Assembly: GCA_015068765.1 (NCBI GenBank)
Contig: SVJY01000017.1
Span: forward strand, 1 to 38,607
Reading direction: 5' to 3'
DNA: 38,607 bases
Origin: Oscillospiraceae bacterium
GTDB lineage: Bacteria > Bacillota > Clostridia > UMGS1883 > UMGS1540
A program made the translations under genes and the position numbers. A model generated the notes under the pieces. The model saw nothing but the letters and a program-made list of their open reading frames with translations, was not told the DNA's origin and did no database searches. This document shows positions 33,467-38,607 of this stretch, one piece after another. Every line of letters begins with the position of its first letter. The first letter of the stretch is position 1.

Positions 33467-33495
33467 TTGCATTTTTCGCAGTTTTGTGCTATACT
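33467..33495 (+). promoter_or_regulatory. SigmaA-type promoter for the DUF1934-argS run
   Basis: TTGCAT at 33467-33472 and TATACT at 33490-33495 with a 17-base spacer, directly after the ddl stop. Confidence 0.8.
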
Positions 33496-33524
33496 GTGAG
33501 TAAACACATATGAGGAGCAGGATG

Positions 33525-33950
33525 ATGAATAAAGAAGTGATTATTTCGATTGAGGGGAAGGAAAGGTTTCCCGATATCGGGGAAGAAAATGTAACAGAGC
33601 TTGTAACCGAGGGCAAGTATTATAAAAAAGGGGACAAGCATTATATTTCCTATAAGGAGACGGAGGTCACCGGCTTTGAAGCCACGACCACACTCCTGAA
33701 AATTGAGAACGACCGTGTGGCACTGACCCGTTCGGGGCAGTTTAATACCCATATGGTTTTTGTGCCCGGTGAAAAGCACACCGGCTATTACGATACGCCC
33801 TACGGCAGTTTTACCGTCGGGATTGTTTCGGATGCCGTCAAGGTGGAATTTGGGCAGAAGAGTGGGCAGATTGATATTCATTATCTCTTGGAGATTGATA
33901 ATAATACCAAGGCAGAGCATAAGCTCTCCCTGAATGTGCGTGAAGCATAA
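33525..33950 (+). CDS. DUF1934 (YwiB-like) beta-barrel protein
   Basis: A 141-residue protein of the DUF1934 family, which has a lipocalin-like beta-barrel fold and no known role. Conserved pieces are EVIISIEGKERFP at the N-terminus, KYYKKGDKHYISYKE near residue 35-49, and the C-terminal IHYLLEIDNN. ATGs at 33510, 33522 and 33525 are in frame; I choose 33525, seven bases after GAGGAG. argS follows after 20 bases, as in B. subtilis. Confidence 0.9.
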   Translation: MNKEVIISIEGKERFPDIGEENVTELVTEGKYYKKGDKHYISYKETEVTGFEATTTLLKIENDRVALTRSGQFNTHMVFVPGEKHTGYYDTPYGSFTVGIVSDAVKVEFGQKSGQIDIHYLLEIDNNTKAEHKLSLNVREA

Positions 33951-33970
33951 AAAGAAGCGGAGGAATGAAA

Positions 33971-35638
33971 ATGTATACAGCGGAAAGAGTTCTACATACA
34001 GTGGAAAATCTGATAAAAGAGGCAATCGGCGTAGCTTTTCCGGAGGCGGAAATGCCTGCATTTTTGGTAGAGACCCCAAAGGCGGATGCCCACGGCGATT
34101 TTTCTACCAATGCGGCCATGCTGATGACAAAGGCTTTACGTCGTCCGCCCCGGGAGATTGCCGCGGCGATTTTGGACAATCTGCCGGAAAATTCTTTAGT
34201 GGAGAGAACAGAGGTGGCAGGCCCCGGCTTTATTAACTTTTATCTGCATCCTGCCTGGATTTATGGAACACTTGCCGATATCGAGGAACGGGGCGATGAT
34301 TTCGGTCGAACACAGGATGGGAACGGAAAAAGCGTTATGGTGGAATTTGTAAGTGCAAACCCCACCGGGCCTATGCATATGGGTAATGCCAGAGGCGGTG
34401 CGATCGGCGACTCTCTTGCGGCACTACTGGATATGGCAGGCTGGAAGGTCAGCCGGGAATTTTACTTAAACGATGCCGGTGCACAGATTGAAAAGTTCGG
34501 CATGAGCCTGGAAGCACGTTTTCTGGAAATTCTCACAGGAAAAGAGGACTTCCCGGAGGACGGATATCAGGGCGTGGATATTACAGAATTGGCACAGGCG
34601 TATATTGATGAAAACGGCTCTGCCCTTTTGGAAGCGGAGAGTGATGAGCGTCGCCGTGTTCTGGTGGAATATGCGCTCCCTAAGAATATTGCAAAAATGC
34701 AGAAGGATTTGGAAAAATACCGGATTTCTTATGATTTGTGGTTCCGCGAAAGCAGTCTTTACAAAAGCGGTGAGGTAGAGGAAACCATTGCCCTTTTAGG
34801 GGAAAGGGGTTTGACCTATGAAAAGGAGAACGCTGTCTGGTTTAAAAGCACCCGATTCGGTGCAGAGAAAGACGATGTGCTTGTCCGTGCCAACGGAATC
34901 CCTACCTATTTTGCGGCAGACATAGCTTATCATAGGAATAAACTTGCCGGGCGGCAGTTTGATAAAGCGATCAATATTTGGGGTGCAGACCATCACGGGC
35001 ATATTGCCCGGATGAAGGGTGCGATGGAAGCACTGGGCATTGACCCGGAACGCCTGCACGTCATCACCATGCAGCTTGTCCGCCTTGTGGAAAATGGTGA
35101 AGTAGTCCGTATGAGTAAGCGTACAGGAAAAATGATTACGCTTTCCGACCTTCTGGATGAAATCGGCGTTGATGCGGCACGCTTCTTCTTTAACCTGCGG
35201 CAGGCCGGCAGCCATTTTGAATTTGATCTGGGTCTTGCCGTGGAGCAGTCCAACGACAACCCTGTTTTCTATGTACAGTATGCCTATGCGCGTATATGCA
35301 GCATTCTGCGTCTTCTTGCCGAGGAAGGAACAGCGGTCAGTGCCTTTTCTGCGATTGATGCCTCGCTCCTTTCGGACGAGCATGAAAGAGCACTGATTAA
35401 GAAGCTGGCGGAATTCCCGGAAGAAATCCGTGTCGCGGCGGCGGCACTGGAGCCATCCAGAATTACACGGTATGCCATGGATACAGCGGCACTTTTCCAC
35501 AGCTTCTATAACGCCTGTCACGTTCGTACAGAGGATGCGAAACTGACGGCGGCAAGACTAAAGCTTGTGGAATCCACCCGGGTGGTGCTGGCGAATGCAT
35601 TGCGTATGCTGGCAGTTTCCGCACCGGAAAAAATGTAA
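33971..35638 (+). CDS. argS: Arginyl-tRNA synthetase
   Basis: A 555-residue class I synthetase that charges tRNA-Arg. The HIGH-type motif is NPTGPMHMGNARG (about residues 123-135) and the KMSKS-type region is VRMSKRTGKMITL (about 379-391); the missing first Lys of KMSKS is normal in ArgS. The N-terminal Add-1 domain and C-terminal anticodon domain are intact. I start at ATG 33971, seven bases after GGAGG, rather than ATG 33965, one base after it. Confidence 0.96.
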   Translation: MYTAERVLHTVENLIKEAIGVAFPEAEMPAFLVETPKADAHGDFSTNAAMLMTKALRRPPREIAAAILDNLPENSLVERTEVAGPGFINFYLHPAWIYGTLADIEERGDDFGRTQDGNGKSVMVEFVSANPTGPMHMGNARGGAIGDSLAALLDMAGWKVSREFYLNDAGAQIEKFGMSLEARFLEILTGKEDFPEDGYQGVDITELAQAYIDENGSALLEAESDERRRVLVEYALPKNIAKMQKDLEKYRISYDLWFRESSLYKSGEVEETIALLGERGLTYEKENAVWFKSTRFGAEKDDVLVRANGIPTYFAADIAYHRNKLAGRQFDKAINIWGADHHGHIARMKGAMEALGIDPERLHVITMQLVRLVENGEVVRMSKRTGKMITLSDLLDEIGVDAARFFFNLRQAGSHFEFDLGLAVEQSNDNPVFYVQYAYARICSILRLLAEEGTAVSAFSAIDASLLSDEHERALIKKLAEFPEEIRVAAAALEPSRITRYAMDTAALFHSFYNACHVRTEDAKLTAARLKLVESTRVVLANALRMLAVSAPEKM

Positions 35639-35656
35639 CGAAAGAAGAGGATATAG

Positions 35657-37075
35657 TTGAAAAACAATATGAAACGTATTCTGGCAATCCTGTGCTGTTT
35701 CATCTTGTTGGGTTCTTCGGCGGCGGCAATACAGATTTCCGGCGAACAGGAATATGTTTTTATTCATGATCTGGTAGATTTTGTGTCCACGACTGCGAAA
35801 TTTCCCGTGCCGGAGGATGTGCTACTGGATGCGGCACTTCGGGCACGGCTCGTCACGCCGGAAAAGGGCTTTAACGGCATGATTGAAGCAGTGATGGATT
35901 GTCTGGATGAACACAGCGGATATATGACGGAGGAAACCTACCGTTCCTTTATGGAGAATAGCATTTCCGGTAATTTTTCCGGGATTGGCATCAATATCTC
36001 CATTGAGGAGGATGCTTTTGTAGTTCTTTCTCCCATTAAAGGCTCTCCGGCAGAAAAAGCCGGAATCCTTGGCGGCGACATTCTGGTAGCAGTGGATGAT
36101 GTGAATATTGAAACCGAAGAGTTTCAAGCAGTAAAGGAAAGAATTACGGGCGAGGTAGGCACTACGGTGAAGATTACCGTCCGGCGAGGTACAGAGCTTG
36201 TTTCCTTTACGGTGACGCGTGCCACTATAGAGACGGAAACGGTACAGTATACGGTACGGGATGGGATAGGCTATCTGTGCCTTTCTACCTTTAATCAGTC
36301 CAGTGCGGAAAATGTGAAAGAGGCGGTCGCTTATTTTGAAGGTGCCGGCATCGAGGACCTGATTATTGATTTACGAAACAACCCCGGCGGTGAGATGTAT
36401 GCGGCACTGGATATCTGTAGGCTGTTTACGCCGAAGGGTGTCATTATGCGTGTGGAATATGCAGACAGTACGCAGAATGAGCTCCATTATAATGAAGAAA
36501 ATAATCGGGGCAAATTCAATCTGGTTGTGTTGATTAACGGCGGTAGTGCTTCGGCTTCCGAGCTTTTTGCGGCGGCGGTGCAGGATACGGCTTCGGGCAC
36601 AATTATCGGCACGAAAAGCTTCGGAAAGGGAACCGTGCAAACGGTACTGCCCATTATTACCGGCGGCGGCATACGACTGACGGTGGCAGAATATAAAACG
36701 GCAGGAGGACGGGCTTTACACAAAAAAGGCGTAATGCCGGATATTACTGTAGAGAATACAGCCGAAATCCCTGATGTCTCTTTCATGGCACCTATGGAAT
36801 TGTCAACCGCATGGCAGGCAGGGGACACCGGTACAGGTGATGTGGCACTGGAACAGCGTCTGGAATTTTGGGGATATTTAGAAGAAGCGGACAGCACGGC
36901 AGACGAGGCTACAACATCCGCACTTTTACTCTTTCAGGCACATAACGGACTGCCTACCACAGGCACGGCAGATTTATACACCCAGCTCCGCTTAAATGAT
37001 GCAAACTATGCGGTGCCGGTGGAAATAGATAAACAGCTGGAAGCAGCGATGGAGTTTTTGAAAAATGAAGGTTAA
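35657..37075 (+). CDS. S41 family C-terminal processing protease with PDZ and peptidoglycan-binding domains
   Basis: A 472-residue exported serine protease. Residues 5-25 form a signal peptide (MKRILAILCCFILLGSSAAA). A PDZ domain spans about 105-190 (FSGIGINI, then KGSPAEKAGILGGD). The S41 core has the Ser-Lys dyad S299 in GGSASASE and K324 in SFGKGTVQ, 25 residues apart as in CtpA. Residues about 400-450 resemble a PG_binding_1 domain. The start is TTG 35657 with AGAGGAT upstream; ATG 35669 is an alternative. It overlaps ispG by 11 bases. Confidence 0.92.
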   Translation: MKNNMKRILAILCCFILLGSSAAAIQISGEQEYVFIHDLVDFVSTTAKFPVPEDVLLDAALRARLVTPEKGFNGMIEAVMDCLDEHSGYMTEETYRSFMENSISGNFSGIGINISIEEDAFVVLSPIKGSPAEKAGILGGDILVAVDDVNIETEEFQAVKERITGEVGTTVKITVRRGTELVSFTVTRATIETETVQYTVRDGIGYLCLSTFNQSSAENVKEAVAYFEGAGIEDLIIDLRNNPGGEMYAALDICRLFTPKGVIMRVEYADSTQNELHYNEENNRGKFNLVVLINGGSASASELFAAAVQDTASGTIIGTKSFGKGTVQTVLPIITGGGIRLTVAEYKTAGGRALHKKGVMPDITVENTAEIPDVSFMAPMELSTAWQAGDTGTGDVALEQRLEFWGYLEEADSTADEATTSALLLFQAHNGLPTTGTADLYTQLRLNDANYAVPVEIDKQLEAAMEFLKNEG

Positions 37076-38105
37076 CGCAGGTACTGTCAGTATCGGTGGG
37101 GGAAGCCCTATATCCGTGCAAACCATGACCACAACCAATACAAATGATACCGAAAAAACAATCGCACAAGTGAAGCTTCTGGCGGAAGCGGGTGCGGATA
37201 TTGTGCGTCTTGCCGTGCCGGATATGGCAGCGGCAGAAAGCTTTGCACGGATCAAAAAGGCCGTCAGCGTTCCGCTGGTTGCCGATATTCATTTTGATTA
37301 TCGGATTGCACTGGCGTGCATCGAAGGCGGTGCAGATAAAATTCGTTTAAATCCGGGGAATATCGGTTCACCGGAACGGGTGCGGCAGGTGGCGGCGGCG
37401 GCAAAGTCGGCGAAAATCCCCATCCGTATCGGCGTGAACGGCGGTTCGCTGGAAAAAGAAATGTATGAAAAGTATGGGAATACCCCCCTTGCTATGGTGG
37501 AGAGTGCCAAGTATCATGCTTCTCTCCTTGAAAAGGAGGGCTTCTCCGATATCGTGATTAGCCTGAAAGCATCGAATGTACAGAAAACGGTAGAGGCATA
37601 CAGGCTCATGGCAAAAAGCGGCACGTACCCACTCCATATTGGCGTGACCGAGGCAGGAACGGCATATACCGGGCTTATCAAGTCGGCAGCAGGCATCGGC
37701 AGTCTTTTGCTGGACGGTATCGGTGATACCATACGTGTATCCCTGTCCGCACCGCCGGAGGAAGAAGTAAGGGCGGGAATCACCCTCCTTCGTGCACTGG
37801 GGAAACGGCAGGGGGCAGAGCTTATATCGTGTCCGACCTGCGGCAGATGTAAAATCGATCTGATGCCCATTGCAAGAGAAATGGAGGCATACCTAGCGAC
37901 AGTTAATGTCCCAATCCGTGTAGCAGTGATGGGTTGTGCCGTTAACGGTCCGGGTGAAGCCAGGGAGGCCCATGTGGGGGTCGCCGGCGGAGACGGGAAG
38001 GCGGTGCTGTTTCGGCAGGGCGAAATTGTGGAAAGTATACCGGCAGATAAGATTATTCCTGTACTTCGCAGTGAGATAGAAAGGATTATTAAGGCGTGGA
38101 AGTAA
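37065..38105 (+). CDS. ispG: 4-hydroxy-3-methylbut-2-enyl diphosphate synthase
   Basis: A 346-residue [4Fe-4S] enzyme of the MEP isoprenoid pathway that opens the MEcPP ring. The N-terminal SIGGGSPISVQTMT and the cluster ligands in SCPTCGRCKIDL and VMGCAVNGPGEA (last 100 residues) are present. It begins in the last codons of the S41 protease gene and overlaps polC by 10 bases. The ispG-polC order is widespread in Firmicutes; dxr and rseP, which often precede it, are replaced here by the protease. Confidence 0.95.
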   Translation: MKVNAGTVSIGGGSPISVQTMTTTNTNDTEKTIAQVKLLAEAGADIVRLAVPDMAAAESFARIKKAVSVPLVADIHFDYRIALACIEGGADKIRLNPGNIGSPERVRQVAAAAKSAKIPIRIGVNGGSLEKEMYEKYGNTPLAMVESAKYHASLLEKEGFSDIVISLKASNVQKTVEAYRLMAKSGTYPLHIGVTEAGTAYTGLIKSAAGIGSLLLDGIGDTIRVSLSAPPEEEVRAGITLLRALGKRQGAELISCPTCGRCKIDLMPIAREMEAYLATVNVPIRVAVMGCAVNGPGEAREAHVGVAGGDGKAVLFRQGEIVESIPADKIIPVLRSEIERIIKAWK

Positions 38106-38607
38106 ACGGCACGAAAGCAATTACAGAAGCATTTAGCGGCGCACCCATTCCCAAGGGCGCCGCTGATTTTCGTGTTGCTGCTTTAAAAACAGATGTGACA
38201 AGACGCAGTATGCGAATCCGTCTTAGCCTGTCCCGTATTCCGGACTATCATGCTATTTTGGAACTGAAAAAATCGCTTCGGGATTACTATGCTTTGCATG
38301 AAATCACGGTAGAGATTGGTTTTTTAGAAGAGACACCCATGGAAGCGGAGGCACTGCACGCCTTTACCGTGGGGTATATTTCTGAAACGTTGCCCGTGGT
38401 AGAATATGTTTTAAAGGACAGCGTGTGGAAGGAAACAGAGGAGAGTCTGGAAATATGCCTGCACCACGGTGGAAAAGAGCTTTTGCAGTCGGTGTCGGCA
38501 GGGCAGGAGATTGCACGGGTCTGGAAGAGCTTTACCGGACGGCAGAGAAAGGTTTCCTTCACCGAAGAGCTGGAAGAAATGGAAATTGCCGCAAAGCCGC
38601 TTCCTAT
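38096..38607 (+). CDS. polC: PolC-type DNA polymerase III, N-terminal part (cut by window edge)
   Basis: The first 170 residues of a long frame that runs off the window. GTG at 38096 overlaps the ispG stop. The sequence resembles the PolC N-terminal domain: RRSMRIRLSLSRIPDYHAI (about residues 41-59), then ISETLPVVEYVLKDSVW. PolC is the replicative polymerase of low-GC Gram-positives, with an internal proofreading exonuclease. The call leans on the gene order after ispG as well as the weak N-terminal similarity; catalytic domains are outside the window. Confidence 0.78.
   Translation, partial: MEVNGTKAITEAFSGAPIPKGAADFRVAALKTDVTRRSMRIRLSLSRIPDYHAILELKKSLRDYYALHEITVEIGFLEETPMEAEALHAFTVGYISETLPVVEYVLKDSVWKETEESLEICLHHGGKELLQSVSAGQEIARVWKSFTGRQRKVSFTEELEEMEIAAKPLP

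Overview
The window reads as a chromosomal segment of a low-to-medium GC Gram-positive bacterium, most likely an anaerobic member of the Clostridia. The markers are a CIRCE-controlled groES-groEL pair, a PolC-type DNA polymerase III, the Firmicutes order darA-holB-ricT, a DUF1934 gene beside argS, trmN6-like before rsmI, an S-layer-homology protein, a standalone 2[4Fe-4S] ferredoxin and frequent TTG starts. The taxon is not resolved below that level. Most genes are housekeeping; accessory material is concentrated in a few places.

Layout. (a) 1-4858, minus strand: an XRE-cupin regulator, two paralogous proteins of unknown function, a PHP-domain phosphoesterase and the start of a RodA/FtsW gene. 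(b) 4980-7071, plus strand: CIRCE-groES-groEL and a bidirectional terminator. (c) 7118-14915, minus strand: a tight run darA-holB-ricT-degV-smc followed by a CARF-nuclease (Card1/Can2/DUF1887-like) gene. (d) 14969-16821, minus strand: a metallophosphoesterase, the remnant of an acetyl-xylan esterase gene and a 2-hydroxyacid dehydrogenase. (e) 16862-23936, plus strand: ruvX, a DUF1292 gene, a probable 6S RNA, a large GT-C-like membrane protein, an SLH protein and asd-dapA-dapB. (f) 23965-25031: efp and a small acidic zinc-ribbon protein. (g) 25032-25855: an 824-base gene-poor stretch packed with inverted repeats, ending in a strong promoter with a palindromic candidate operator. (h) 25856-30546: two sugar-type ABC permeases without binding protein or ATPase, a FUSC-like membrane protein and a ClpE-like unfoldase. 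(i) 30574-38607: ferredoxin, trmN6-like, rsmI, ddl, DUF1934, argS, an S41 protease, ispG and the start of polC.

How the parts work together. Cell-envelope supply recurs: asd/dapA/dapB make diaminopimelate and lysine precursors, ddl makes D-Ala-D-Ala, ispG feeds the isoprenoid carrier lipid, and RodA/FtsW polymerises glycan. Protein quality control is covered by GroESL and ClpE. DNA replication and segregation are covered by HolB, SMC, RuvX and PolC. The most unusual item is the CARF-nuclease gene, a type of cyclic-oligoadenylate-activated effector normally linked to type III CRISPR. Here it is the last gene of the darA-holB-ricT-degV-smc run, with no cas gene or CRISPR array in the window. 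The next most interesting items are the unexplained paralog pair under an XRE-cupin regulator and the hairpin-dense region before the orphan ABC permeases.

Many promoters could be read directly. Most show a 17-base spacer between recognisable -35 and -10 boxes. Several start codons were moved from the longest reading frame to a position with a better ribosome-binding site; the reasons are given in each entry.
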